From contig OZ243967.1 of the NCBI GenBank assembly GCA_965214695.1, positions 1 through 64,000 on the forward strand: DNA of 64,000 nucleotides. The letters run 5' to 3'. The stretch comes from JAPOXR01 sp965214695. GTDB lineage: Bacteria; Pseudomonadota; Alphaproteobacteria; Rhodobacterales; Rhodobacteraceae. Positions 55,273-64,000 of the stretch are shown here, piece after piece. The position numbers and the translations under genes are program-made. Position 1 is the stretch's first letter. Each line of letters opens with the position of its first letter. The notes under the pieces were generated by a model that worked only from the letters and a program-made list of their open reading frames with translations, had not been told where the DNA came from and searched no databases.

Positions 55273-56637
55273 ATGACGAATCCCGAAATTGCCATCATGA
55301 TGCTGAGCATCTTCATCGTGCTGGTGCTGCTCGGATTCCCGATCGCCTTTACCTTGCTGGCGATCGGCGTGGCCTTTGGCTACTATGCCTATTACCAGGG
55401 CGGTGCCGAGACCTTTGCCGACCTGTTCAACAACAATATCTTCTACCTCCTGAACCAGAACACCTACTCGGTGATGGAGAATGACACGCTGGTTGCCATC
55501 CCTCTATTCCTGTTCATGGGCTACGTGGTCGAGCGGGCAAATATCGTCGACCGACTGTTCTACTCGCTGCAGATGGCGGCCCGCAACATGCCGGGCTCGA
55601 TGGCGATCGCTGCCCTCATTACCTGCACGGTGTTCTCGACCGCGTCCGGCATCGTCGGGGCGGTGGTCACGCTCATGGGCCTGCTGGCCTTTCCGGCCAT
55701 GGCCAATGCCTCCTATGACAAGCGGTTCGCGTCCGGGGTGATCTGTGCCGGTGGAACGTTGGGAATCCTGATCCCGCCATCGATCATGCTCATCGTCTAC
55801 GCGGCGATCGCCGAATTGTCGCCGCTTCGGCTCTACGCCGCGGCGATGTTCCCCGGCCTGCTGCTGTCGGGCCTCTACATCATCTACGTCATCATCCGGG
55901 CGCTGCTCAACCCGGATATCGCCCCGAAACCGAGGAGCGAACACGTCCCCAGCCGGCTGACGGTCTACCGGGAATTGCTGACTTCCTTCGTTCCGCTGAC
56001 CATCCTGATCATGCTGGTCCTGGGCTCGATCCTCGGCGGGCTGGCGACCCCGGCGGAGGCGGCGGCGATGGGCGCCCTGGGCGGGCTGGTCCTGGCCTTT
56101 GTCTACCGGTCGCTGGACTGGAGAAAGGTCAAGGACAGCGTGTTCCTCACCGCCAAGGCAACCGCCATGGTATGCTGGCTCTTTGTCGGTTCCTGGACCT
56201 TTGCCTCGGTATTTTCCTATTTGGGCGGCCATGACCTGATCGAGCACTGGATCCTGGGCATGGAATTGAAGCCATGGCAGTTCCTGGTGCTGGTGCAGTT
56301 GATCATCTTCCTCCTGGGTTGGCCGCTGGAGTGGTCGGAAATCCTGATCATCTTCGTGCCGATCTTTTTGCCGATGCTCGATACCTTCAACGTCAACCCG
56401 TATTTCTTTGCCATGCTGGTGGCGCTGAACCTGCAGACCTCGTTCCTGACCCCGCCAATGGCAATGTCGGCCTATTACCTGAAGGGGGTGCTGCGCTCGC
56501 AGATCGAGCTGATGGATATCTTCAAGGGGATTTTGCCGTACCTGGCCATCGTGATCTTCGCCATGGTCCTCATGTACCAGTATCCGGGAATCGCCCTGTG
56601 GCTGCCGGATTACCTGTTCGGCGAATACATACCCTGA
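55273..56637 (+). CDS. TRAP transporter large permease (DctM)
   Basis: This 454-residue inner-membrane protein has about 12 hydrophobic segments and is the sodium-driven transport subunit. Family motifs include AIPLFLFMGYVVERANIVDR, FSTASGIVGAVVTLMGLLAF, GGTLGILIPPSIMLIVYA and GGLATPAEAAAMGALGGLVL. AAAG precedes the ATG at 55273. The amidase gene starts nine bases after its stop. Confidence 0.93.
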   Translation: MTNPEIAIMMLSIFIVLVLLGFPIAFTLLAIGVAFGYYAYYQGGAETFADLFNNNIFYLLNQNTYSVMENDTLVAIPLFLFMGYVVERANIVDRLFYSLQMAARNMPGSMAIAALITCTVFSTASGIVGAVVTLMGLLAFPAMANASYDKRFASGVICAGGTLGILIPPSIMLIVYAAIAELSPLRLYAAAMFPGLLLSGLYIIYVIIRALLNPDIAPKPRSEHVPSRLTVYRELLTSFVPLTILIMLVLGSILGGLATPAEAAAMGALGGLVLAFVYRSLDWRKVKDSVFLTAKATAMVCWLFVGSWTFASVFSYLGGHDLIEHWILGMELKPWQFLVLVQLIIFLLGWPLEWSEILIIFVPIFLPMLDTFNVNPYFFAMLVALNLQTSFLTPPMAMSAYYLKGVLRSQIELMDIFKGILPYLAIVIFAMVLMYQYPGIALWLPDYLFGEYIP

Positions 56638-56646
56638 GTGGCCGGA

Positions 56647-57990
56647 ATGACCATTGCCCACAACGAGTTGTCCGCCCTCGAGCTGGCCGAGTTCATTCGG
56701 GAGGGCAGGGCCACCTCTAGAGTGGTGGTTGAATCCTGCCTCGAGCGGATCGCCGCCACCGACGAATCGCTACAGGCCTGGCAATGGCTTGATGCGGATG
56801 CCGCCCTTGCCCAGGCCGACGAACTTGACCGGATACGGAGATTCGGCAAGCCGTTGGGGGTACTGCACGGGGTGCCGGTCGGCATCAAGGACATCATCGA
56901 CGTCAAGTCGATGCCGACCAGCCACGGCTCGCCGCTCTTTCCCGGCCGCAAGGCCCGCCGCAACGCCTTTGTCGTCGATCGGCTGCATGATGCCGGTGCC
57001 GTCATCCTCGGCAAGACGGTGACCACCGAGCTTGCCTTCATGAACCCGGCCAGGACCGGCAATCCCCACGACTTGTCGAAATCGCCCGGCGGTTCGTCTG
57101 CCGGCTCGGCGGCGGCGGTGGCGCATTGCCAGGTGCCGCTGGCAATCGGCAGCCAGACCAACGGTTCGGTGATTCGACCCGCATCCTTCTGCGGCGTGTT
57201 CGGCTTCAAGCCGACCAGGGGAGTAATGTCCACTGACGGTGTGCTGGAGACCTGTCCAAATTTGGACCAGCTCGGCGTGTTCGGTCGGAGCCTCGAGGAT
57301 GTTGCGGCGCTGGCCGATGCGATCGGCGGGCATGATTCCCGTGACCGAAAGTCAACGCCGTGGCCGAGGCCGCGAATGCTTGATGGCTGTCGGCAGGAAG
57401 TTCCGGTCGAGCCGGCCTTTGCCTGGTTCGAACCGGAATATTTTGACCGCCTGGCCGATGATGCCCGCCAGGGCTTCGAGGAGGTCATCGAATTGCTGGG
57501 CGACCAGGTCGAAAGGATCCCGGTTCCGGAGGGCTTTGACGCCCTGGTCGGCACCCACGGGATCATCATGGACTACGAATTCAACGGGTGCCTGGGTCCG
57601 AGGATCTGTCGAAACCCGGATCTGGTCAGCGACAAGGTTCTGGGCGTGGTCGAGCGTGCTGCCAGCATCTCCGAGGCGGAATACGGCCATGCCCTGGACT
57701 GGAAGGCGGCGGCCGAGGAATATGTCGAGATGTTCTTCCGCGACTTCGATGCGATAATCGCACCAGCGGCACCTGGCGAGGCGCCGTCGAAGGAGAGCGG
57801 TACCGGCGACCCGATATTCTGCACCGCCTGGACACTTTGCGGCCTGCCGACATTGACGCTGCCGGTGCTGACCGGCAATTCGAACCTGCCAATCGGCCTT
57901 CAGCTTATCGGCGGCCGCGACGAGGATGCCCGGCTGATGCGAACCGCCAGGTGGCTGATCAACGAGTTGGACCGGAAGCTGGCCGACTGA
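56647..57990 (+). CDS. Amidase (amidase-signature family)
   Basis: This 447-residue enzyme has the Ser-cisSer-Lys triad of the amidase-signature family. Lys is in GVPVGIKDIIDVKSM (about residue 84), and the two serines are in KSPGGSSAGSAAAVA (about residues 150-165). It hydrolyses an amide to acid and ammonia in the cytoplasm. It follows the TRAP genes directly, so the imported compound is probably an amide or an N-acyl or carbamoyl acid. The ATG at 56647 was preferred to a GTG at 56638. Confidence 0.88.
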   Translation: MTIAHNELSALELAEFIREGRATSRVVVESCLERIAATDESLQAWQWLDADAALAQADELDRIRRFGKPLGVLHGVPVGIKDIIDVKSMPTSHGSPLFPGRKARRNAFVVDRLHDAGAVILGKTVTTELAFMNPARTGNPHDLSKSPGGSSAGSAAAVAHCQVPLAIGSQTNGSVIRPASFCGVFGFKPTRGVMSTDGVLETCPNLDQLGVFGRSLEDVAALADAIGGHDSRDRKSTPWPRPRMLDGCRQEVPVEPAFAWFEPEYFDRLADDARQGFEEVIELLGDQVERIPVPEGFDALVGTHGIIMDYEFNGCLGPRICRNPDLVSDKVLGVVERAASISEAEYGHALDWKAAAEEYVEMFFRDFDAIIAPAAPGEAPSKESGTGDPIFCTAWTLCGLPTLTLPVLTGNSNLPIGLQLIGGRDEDARLMRTARWLINELDRKLAD

Positions 57991-58005
57991 GAAAGGAGTG
58001 CGGTG

Positions 58006-58218
58006 ATGTTGAGAGGGTGGACCAGGGTAATCGTGGCGACGGCGTCGACCTTGTTGGTGACCGGATTCGTGCTCGGTCTTGCCCACAGCATCTCCACCGG
58101 GTTTGCCGGTTTCTGGGGCGGCTTTCCGTTCTGGATCATCGCATTGCTGGTCATGTCGCTGGCGGCGTATGATTGCTGGGACCAGGCATTGCGACCGCAT
58201 TTCCGCAAGCGCGACTGA
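58006..58218 (+). CDS. Small two-helix membrane protein
   Basis: This 70-residue protein has two hydrophobic helices (about residues 9-27 and 38-55) and a charged tail RPHFRKRD. AAGGAG lies about eight bases before the ATG. It is 15 bases after the amidase gene and closes that operon, facing the polyamine-type ABC operon. I do not recognise the family. Confidence 0.6.
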   Translation: MLRGWTRVIVATASTLLVTGFVLGLAHSISTGFAGFWGGFPFWIIALLVMSLAAYDCWDQALRPHFRKRD

Positions 58219-58245
58219 GCGTGTCGAGCCAGCGGCCGCACCCGG

Positions 58246-59328
58246 TCAGAGCAGGACCACCGAGTCGATCCCCCAGCCAATGGGAACGGTGGCGCCGATC
58301 GGCAGGATCGGCCGGTTGGCGGTGTTGCGCATGGAGATGGTGACGATGGTGTCGGCACCGGCCAGCCTGACGTCGTAATAGGTCATGTCACCGTAATAGG
58401 ACCGGTCGACGATCGAGCCCTCGGCCCGCTGATCCGGCCAGCCATCATCGAACAGGATCGTCAGCATTTCTGGCCGAATCCCGGCCGAGACCGTGGTTCC
58501 GGGGGCGTGTGCCCCGGCCTGTTCGGGCGGGAATTCGACGTCGCCGAGCCCCTTGATGGTGACGGGAACGCCGGTTGCGGTGCCGGTGCCGATCACTGCC
58601 GGCAGGAAATTCATGTTGCCGAGGAATTCGGCGACCTGCCGGCTGGCCGGCGCGGTGTAGATGTCGCTTGGCGCCGAGACCTGCACGATCCGCCCATCGA
58701 ACATGACCGCGATTCGATCGGACATGGTCAGCGCCTCTTCCTGGTCGTGGGTCACCAGGACAAAGGTGATTCCGACTGCCCGCTGCAAGTTTCGCAGCTC
58801 CGACTGCATCTGCTCGCGCAGTTTCTTGTCGAGAGCAGACAGTGGCTCGTCCAGGAGCAGGACCTTGGGACGCAGGATCAGCGCCCGGGCCAGTGCCACC
58901 CGCTGCTTCTGGCCGCCCGACAGGTTCTTCGCGTCCCGGTCCTCGAAGCCGGCCAGGCTCACCATCTGCAGCGCCTTGGTAACCATCCGTCCCTGTTCGG
59001 CCTTGTCGAGACGCTGTCGCCGCAGGCCGAAACCGACATTCTCGGCAACCGTCATGTGCGGAAAAATGGCGTAGCTCTGGAACACCATGTTGGTTGGCCG
59101 GCGGTTGGCCTCGACGCCCGACATTGGCAGGCCATCGATCGAGATCCGGCCGTCATCCGGCTCCGAGAACCCGGCAATGGCGCGCAGGAGGGTGGTCTTG
59201 CCGCAGCCAGAGGGTCCGAGCAGCGAGAAGAATTCCCCCTGCATGATGTCGACCGAAACCCGGTCAAGGGCGGTGAGCCGTCCGAATGTCTTGGTGACAT
59301 TCTCGATGCTGATGATTGGCGTGTTCAA
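58246..59328 (-). CDS. Polyamine-type ABC transporter ATPase (PotA-like)
   Basis: This 360-residue ATPase has Walker A GPSGCGKTT (about residues 37-45), signature NLSGGQKQRVALARAL, Walker B LLLDEPLSALD, the switch His in VTHDQEEAL and a C-terminal TOBE domain that begins near residue 275. It belongs to the PotA/PotG class that energises importers of polyamines and related cations. It overlaps the PotC-like gene by four bases and is the last gene of a five-gene operon. Confidence 0.92.
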   Translation of the reverse strand: MNTPIISIENVTKTFGRLTALDRVSVDIMQGEFFSLLGPSGCGKTTLLRAIAGFSEPDDGRISIDGLPMSGVEANRRPTNMVFQSYAIFPHMTVAENVGFGLRRQRLDKAEQGRMVTKALQMVSLAGFEDRDAKNLSGGQKQRVALARALILRPKVLLLDEPLSALDKKLREQMQSELRNLQRAVGITFVLVTHDQEEALTMSDRIAVMFDGRIVQVSAPSDIYTAPASRQVAEFLGNMNFLPAVIGTGTATGVPVTIKGLGDVEFPPEQAGAHAPGTTVSAGIRPEMLTILFDDGWPDQRAEGSIVDRSYYGDMTYYDVRLAGADTIVTISMRNTANRPILPIGATVPIGWGIDSVVLL

Positions 59329-60140
59329 AACAACCCTCCCATGCCTGTGCTGCCGGACCGCCTTGCCCCGCGGCGCCTGACAAGTTCGGCCGTCACCAGG
59401 AGGATCAGCGAGACCAGCAACAGCAGCGTGCCAAGAGCCATGACGCTGGGGAGTCTCGCCGGAAACCGCAGCTGGCTCCAGATATAGACGGGCAGCGTCA
59501 CCTCGGTGCCTGCCAGGAAAAAGGCGATGATGAATTCATCGAGTGAAATGGTGAACGCGATCAGGGCGCTCGAAATGATTCCCGGAATGACCAGCGGAAG
59601 GCTAATGAGGCGAAAGGTTGACCAGCGGGTCTCGCCGAGGTCGAAGGAGGCCTCCTCCAGGCTCAGATCAAGATTGGCGAATGCCGTGGACAGGATGACC
59701 GTGCAAAACGGGGTACAGATCAGCACATGGCCGAGGATAATGGTCCACAGCGACAATTCCAGCCCGGATTGCAGGATGACCACGAGGAGCGAGACTCCGA
59801 CAATGATTTCCGGCAATACCAGCGGGATCATGATCATGCCCATGATGCCCCGCTTGCCGGCGAACTGGTAACGGATGGCGGCGCGGGCGGCGCATAGGCC
59901 GAGGGCGGTGCTGATGAAAGCGGTCATCACGGCCACGATGACGCTGTTCCACGCCGCCGAGTGGAGCGCCTCGGTGTTCAGCAACAGGTCAAACCATTTG
60001 AGGGTGAACCCCTGCAGCGGAAATGCAACGATGCTGCTGTCATTGAAGGCGAAAATGGGAAGCAGCACCACCGGCGCGTAGAGGAACACCAGGTAGAGGC
60101 CCACATACAGGACCAGCCCGCGCGAGCCGGCGCGCATCAC
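59325..60140 (-). CDS. Polyamine-type ABC transporter permease (PotC-like)
   Basis: This 271-residue inner-membrane protein has six hydrophobic segments and the EAA loop LSLEEASFDLGETRWSTFRL (about residues 155-175), followed by ISLDEFIIAFFLAG, a PotC/PotI hallmark. It overlaps the genes on both sides by four bases (ATGA), so the whole transporter is translated in a coupled way. It pairs with the PotB-like permease. Confidence 0.92.
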   Translation of the reverse strand: MMRAGSRGLVLYVGLYLVFLYAPVVLLPIFAFNDSSIVAFPLQGFTLKWFDLLLNTEALHSAAWNSVIVAVMTAFISTALGLCAARAAIRYQFAGKRGIMGMIMIPLVLPEIIVGVSLLVVILQSGLELSLWTIILGHVLICTPFCTVILSTAFANLDLSLEEASFDLGETRWSTFRLISLPLVIPGIISSALIAFTISLDEFIIAFFLAGTEVTLPVYIWSQLRFPARLPSVMALGTLLLLVSLILLVTAELVRRRGARRSGSTGMGGLF

Positions 60141-61021
60141 GACAGCCTCCCGAGACGGCGGCGAGTCAGCCGGACGATCAGCAGTGACAGCGCACCGACG
60201 ATGAACATCGACGAGATTGCCAATGCTGCTCCGAGCGGCGGGTTGTTGGCCTTCTTGAACTGCAGCTCGATCATGTTGGCGATGAGCAGGCCGTCAGGTC
60301 CTCCGACCAGCCGCGGCGTCACGTAGTCGCCGACGGTGGGGATGAACACGATCACCGAGGCGCCGATGACACCGGGCAGGGCCAGCGGCAGCGTGACCCG
60401 CAGGAAGCGCTGCACCGCTCCCTCGCCGAGATCGGCCGCCGCTTCCAGCAATGACCGGTCCACCTTTTCCAGGGCAACGAAGATCGGGAGAATGGCAAAT
60501 GGCGCCCAGGCGTGGCTGAGGGTGATGACCACGGCGTTGACGTTGTAGAGAATGAAGCTGAGCGGTTCCTCGATGATGCCGAGCTGGGTCAGGGTTCCAT
60601 TGACCACGCCATTGTAGCCGAGGATGACCTTCCACAGGAAGATCCGCATGAGGTAGCTGGTCCAGAACGGGATGGTGATCAGGAAGATCCACAGCGGCTT
60701 GCGTCCCGGCGCCACGTGGAAGGAGACGTAATAGGCGACCGGGAAAGCCAGGAAGACGGTGCAGGCGGTGACGATTCCCGACACCGCGAGCGACCTCATC
60801 ATCAGCACCCGGTATATCGGCTGCGTCCAGGCCTCCTGGTAGTTGGCCAGGGTGAAGGTCCGGTCCAGATCCAGGTAGTCCTGTGTCCAGAAACTGAAGG
60901 CGACGACGGCAGCGAGCGGCACCGCCAGCAACAGGATTGCATAGAGGAAGGGCGGGCTGACCAGCGTCAGCCCCCTGGCCGCCGGCGTTCGCAGCCAGCC
61001 GGTTGCGGTCATGTCCGTCAT
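60137..61021 (-). CDS. Polyamine-type ABC transporter permease (PotB-like)
   Basis: This 294-residue inner-membrane protein has six hydrophobic segments. The EAA region reads LLEAAADLGEGAVQRFLRVT (about residues 198-217), followed by FIPTVGDYVTPRLVGGPDGL, characteristic of PotB/PotH. Its ATG overlaps the stop of the upstream Rieske oxygenase gene. Together with the PotC- and PotA-like proteins it makes an importer; the binding protein is not encoded next to it. Confidence 0.92.
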   Translation of the reverse strand: MTDMTATGWLRTPAARGLTLVSPPFLYAILLLAVPLAAVVAFSFWTQDYLDLDRTFTLANYQEAWTQPIYRVLMMRSLAVSGIVTACTVFLAFPVAYYVSFHVAPGRKPLWIFLITIPFWTSYLMRIFLWKVILGYNGVVNGTLTQLGIIEEPLSFILYNVNAVVITLSHAWAPFAILPIFVALEKVDRSLLEAAADLGEGAVQRFLRVTLPLALPGVIGASVIVFIPTVGDYVTPRLVGGPDGLLIANMIELQFKKANNPPLGAALAISSMFIVGALSLLIVRLTRRRLGRLS

Positions 61022-62247
61022 GCCGCCGCTCCTGCCAGCAGCCGGTCATTGATCGCCCGCAACGTGCCGGCGGCGGGCTGGTCCGGCTCATTGATGGCCG
61101 GGACCAGCGTCCGCAGGTGATCATGGAAGGATCGCATTCCGTATTCGAGGTCCGACATCAGGATGCCATCATAGGCCGAGGAGTTGGCGGCCTCGCATGA
61201 CCAAACTGCCAGCATCCGGTCCTCCTCGACCGCGTCCCGGTCGATGCGCCCGCTCAAGTAGCGGGCAAGGCGCAGCTGGCGGGATTCGCTGACCCGTCGG
61301 TAGACGCCGCCACGCTGGATGGTCCGCGTCGCCGATAGCGGGATTTCCTGGTAGTATATCACGCAGTCGGGATAGAAGCCGAAGACCAGGTTCGGAAACA
61401 TGCCGACATAGAGCCACAGCCGGCGATAGGGCTCCGGCAGCCAGGTGATGTCGGGCAGGATGTTCCGGTAGGCCTGAACCGACCACAGCCGGGGCGGCCC
61501 CTTGTTGAAGGGCCCGACCGATCTCGCCACCCCGTTCGCATAGGGCTCGTCGAAATAGCCGTCGCCATAAAGATCATGTAGCCCGGGATGGGCCTGCCGG
61601 ACATGGTAGCCTTCATTGTCGACATCGCGGACGGATTTCCAGTTGACCTCGAGCTCGTCCTCGTAGCTGCCATTCTCGGCGGAAACGAGCTCGCCCAAAC
61701 CGTAGGGTTCGATTTCCGCTTCGACGCCGTTCAGGATATCACGGACCGCTGATTGCGGGCCGGGCCTGAACCGGACGAAGACCAGCCCGTTCCAGACCTC
61801 CATCTCGACCGGCTTCAGCCCCCAACCGCGCCCGTCAAGTGGCGGAAACGTGTCGCCCCTCGCTGCCCCGCGCAGGGTGCCGTCGAGGTTGTAGGTCCAG
61901 CCATGAAAGGGGCAGACCAGCGAATGCCGGCAGGATCCCCGCTGCTTGGCCACCACCCGCGAGCCGCGGTGGCGGCACAGATTGTGAAACGACCTGAGCG
62001 CTCCATCTTGACCCCTGATGATCAGCGCCCGTTCACCGGCAATGTCGAAGGTGCAGAAATCGCCCGGGGCGGCAACATCATTGACATGGCACGCAAACTG
62101 CCAGTGGGTCCGGAAGATCCGGTCCCGTTCGAGATCCAGCAATTCCTCGGAAAAATATGTCCAACCCGGAAGGCCGCCCCGGTCCCAGCCGGCCGGCGGA
62201 GGCTGCACAGGCCCGGAGAGGGCAGGCTCCGCCCGTGCTGGGCTCAT
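61018..62247 (-). CDS. Rieske-type oxygenase, alpha subunit, transporter-linked
   Basis: This 409-residue protein has the Rieske cluster motifs CRHRGSRVV and CPFHGWTYNLDG (about residues 91-123). The catalytic iron site is VDNEGYHVRQAHPGLHDLY (about residues 209-227). The architecture fits ring-hydroxylating oxygenases and N-demethylating oxygenases acting on quaternary or methylated amines. Its stop overlaps the PotB-like start, which ties it to import of its substrate. No reductase or ferredoxin gene is in the operon. Confidence 0.87.
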   Translation of the reverse strand: MSPARAEPALSGPVQPPPAGWDRGGLPGWTYFSEELLDLERDRIFRTHWQFACHVNDVAAPGDFCTFDIAGERALIIRGQDGALRSFHNLCRHRGSRVVAKQRGSCRHSLVCPFHGWTYNLDGTLRGAARGDTFPPLDGRGWGLKPVEMEVWNGLVFVRFRPGPQSAVRDILNGVEAEIEPYGLGELVSAENGSYEDELEVNWKSVRDVDNEGYHVRQAHPGLHDLYGDGYFDEPYANGVARSVGPFNKGPPRLWSVQAYRNILPDITWLPEPYRRLWLYVGMFPNLVFGFYPDCVIYYQEIPLSATRTIQRGGVYRRVSESRQLRLARYLSGRIDRDAVEEDRMLAVWSCEAANSSAYDGILMSDLEYGMRSFHDHLRTLVPAINEPDQPAAGTLRAINDRLLAGAAA

Positions 62248-62299
62248 GCCGGCCTGGCCCGAAGGCTGACCGACCTCTCAGCCATGATGTCGGGGGCGG

Positions 62300-63697
62300 C
62301 TATGCGGAAACATGACCTTCCCGTATCAGGTCGCCATGCACCTGTTCGATGGCCTGGCTGAGCCCGGCGACCACCCGGTCGATCTCCCCGCGGGTGATGA
62401 CCAGGGGCGGCGACATGATGTTCAACCGACCAATCGGCCGCACCAGCACGCCGAGCTTTTCGGCCGCATCCGATATCCGGGTTCCGATGTCGATGTGATC
62501 GGGGAACATCTGCTTGCTGTCCTTGTCCTTTACGTTTTCGACGCACCGCATCAGCCCCAGGCCGCGCACGTTGCCGACGATCGGAAGCTCGCCCAACTCG
62601 CCCAGCCTCTTGCCAAAATACCTGCCAACCTCCCGCGAATGATCGAGGATCGACTCCCTCTCGATGATCTCGATGTTCTTCAGGGCGGCGGCACAGCAGA
62701 CCGGGTGACCGGCATAGGTGAAACCACTGGTATAGACTCGCGATTTGTCTGCCGAAATCACCTCGTGGATGCGGTCCGAATAGATCGCTGCCCCGATTGG
62801 CAGGTAACCCGATGACAGCCCCTTGGCAGTGGTGATGATGTCGGGCACGATGCCGAACACATCCTCGGACGCGAACCAGTGGCCGAGGCGGCCAAATGCC
62901 GTGACGACTTCGTCGGACACGTAGAGGATGTCGTGCTGCCGGCAAATCTCGCGCATTCGCGGCAGGTAGCCTGCCGGCGGAACCAACACGCCCCCGGCAC
63001 CCATGACCGGCTCGGCAAAGAAAGCGCCAATTTTGTCGGCGCCGATTTCGGCAATCTTCTCCTCGAACTCCCTGACCAGGAAATCGCAGAATTCCGCCTC
63101 GTCCATCCCTTCCGGTGCCCGGTAGATGTCCGGCTCCGAGATGTGGTGGATGGTATCCTCGATATAGGTGAATCCCTGCCGCCGATCGGCAATCTTGTAG
63201 CCGATCGACATCGAGGCAAAGGTCGAACCATGATAGGATTGTCGCCTGGCGATGACATGGATCTTCTCCGGCCGGCCGGCGCATTGCTGGTAGAAGTGTA
63301 CGAGCCGATAGGCGCTGTCGACGGCGGTTGAACCGCCGGTTGCAAAATGCACCCGGTTCAGATCTCCCGGGGCCAACTCGGCCAGTTTCGCCGACAATTG
63401 TGCTGCCGGCTCATTGGTCATGTCGGTAAAGGTCGAGGTATAGGCAAGCTTCCGGACCTGGTCGGCAATGGCCTCGGCCATTTCCTCGCGGCCCAGGCCG
63501 ATATTGGTGCACCACAGCCCGCCGATGGCGTCGAGATATGTCGTCCCCCTGGCATCGGTCACCTCGCTACCGGACCCGTGGGATACAATCAGCGCCCCGT
63601 CATCGTCAAAGCTGGCAAAATCATGAAACGGATGCAGGCAGTGCCGTCGGTCCATCTCCCAGGCTTCATGTGCCGCGTCGTTCCGAAACTCGGTCAT
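62300..63697 (-). CDS. Class III aminotransferase (omega-aminotransferase)
   Basis: This 465-residue PLP enzyme has FATGGSTAVDSAYRLVHFYQ and YHGST in the cofactor site, FAEPVMGAGGVLVPP, and the Schiff-base Lys in PDIITTAKGLSSGYLPIGAA (about residue 287). It resembles omega-amino acid, polyamine or taurine:pyruvate transaminases. The ATG at 63697 fits family starts; another at 63715 is possible. It precedes the Rieske oxygenase and ABC genes on the same strand, which suggests that the imported amine is both oxygenated and transaminated. Confidence 0.88.
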   Translation of the reverse strand: MTEFRNDAAHEAWEMDRRHCLHPFHDFASFDDDGALIVSHGSGSEVTDARGTTYLDAIGGLWCTNIGLGREEMAEAIADQVRKLAYTSTFTDMTNEPAAQLSAKLAELAPGDLNRVHFATGGSTAVDSAYRLVHFYQQCAGRPEKIHVIARRQSYHGSTFASMSIGYKIADRRQGFTYIEDTIHHISEPDIYRAPEGMDEAEFCDFLVREFEEKIAEIGADKIGAFFAEPVMGAGGVLVPPAGYLPRMREICRQHDILYVSDEVVTAFGRLGHWFASEDVFGIVPDIITTAKGLSSGYLPIGAAIYSDRIHEVISADKSRVYTSGFTYAGHPVCCAAALKNIEIIERESILDHSREVGRYFGKRLGELGELPIVGNVRGLGLMRCVENVKDKDSKQMFPDHIDIGTRISDAAEKLGVLVRPIGRLNIMSPPLVITRGEIDRVVAGLSQAIEQVHGDLIREGHVSA

Positions 63698-63739
63698 CTT
63701 TGCACCGTCGCCCATGCCCCATGTCAGGGCTGCCAGCAA

Positions 63740-64000
63740 AACCTAGACAATGCAGACCGCTGTGGCAAGGATGCAGGCGGCCGGAACTCTCCAAAGCCAG
63801 CCACAGGGAAAACGGGCCGGAAGGCAGGCGGGTAGACCCGATGCTGCCGCACCAGGTTCAGCGAGGCGGATTTCCCGCCACCAGCACATGTTCGACGCAG
63901 TGCCGGGCCCAAATCCGGGAAACTGTTACATCGCCCGCCCGGCGCCCTGACCCGGCCATGGTCGGCGCCGTGGTGACGGCTCAGCTTGGTCGAAAGCGGC
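63740..64000. other. Right edge of window, nothing recognised
   Basis: Only short overlapping frames without family features are present. The promoter of the aminotransferase operon should lie here or just beyond. A missing binding-protein gene could lie outside the window. Confidence 0.4.

Overview
The window looks like the chromosome of a GC-rich alphaproteobacterium. The evidence is the gene order lgt-midA-pgeF, a CIRCE-controlled groESL operon with a CYTATNT-type heat-shock -10, a UbiK-family gene, and many ABC and TRAP uptake systems tied to catabolic enzymes. No rRNA, tRNA or CRISPR was found. The genus cannot be fixed from what is visible. All calls come from reading the sequence; no database search was run.

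Layout. 0-3 kb: groES, groEL and a small heat-shock protein. 3.6-8.4 kb: a ribose-type sugar ABC transporter (ATPase, permease, binding protein) with a polyol dehydrogenase, facing an SDR. 8.6-13 kb: thioredoxin reductase, a BCCT osmolyte transporter and an ectoine-hydrolase-like protein. 13-24.6 kb: housekeeping genes (pgeF, midA, lgt, ubiK, ybjN-like, proC, csaA-like, a 2-hydroxyacid dehydrogenase, carB, cfa). 24.7-28.5 kb: a decaying copper-resistance island (frameshifted multicopper oxidase, copD, copC, cytochrome c, a membrane-protein remnant) read from a MerR-type promoter with a 19-bp spacer, with cueR divergent. 28.7-34.6 kb: aspS, a DMT exporter, and a Rieske oxygenase with two SDRs. 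34.9-36.1 kb: a 'mobile mystery' HTH/Fic pair. 36.4-39.3 kb: nitroreductase, a permease and an orphan PotD-like binding protein.

39.5-50.5 kb is the most coherent accessory system: a GntR/FCD regulator sits between two catabolic operons. One encodes a metallo-beta-lactamase-fold hydrolase, a HAD-IIA phosphatase, a class II aldolase and an FGGY kinase. The other encodes a complete sugar-type ABC transporter, a UPF0261/Tm-1-like protein and a second class II aldolase. Near-identical TTGTATACA sites lie in front of both. The substrate is unknown.

50.6-53.3 kb: a short accessory island with an IS630-type transposase fragment, a LexA-like small regulator, and a hipBA-type pair whose hipA carries an in-frame amber codon behind two nested palindromes. 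53.5-58.2 kb: a TRAP transporter with an amidase. 58.2-63.7 kb: a polyamine-type ABC transporter without its binding protein, translationally coupled to a Rieske oxygenase and preceded by a class III aminotransferase.

Small-scale patterns also stand out: a stem-loop directly after all four solute-binding-protein genes, and two tandem duplications of about 40 bp, each spanning a stop codon.
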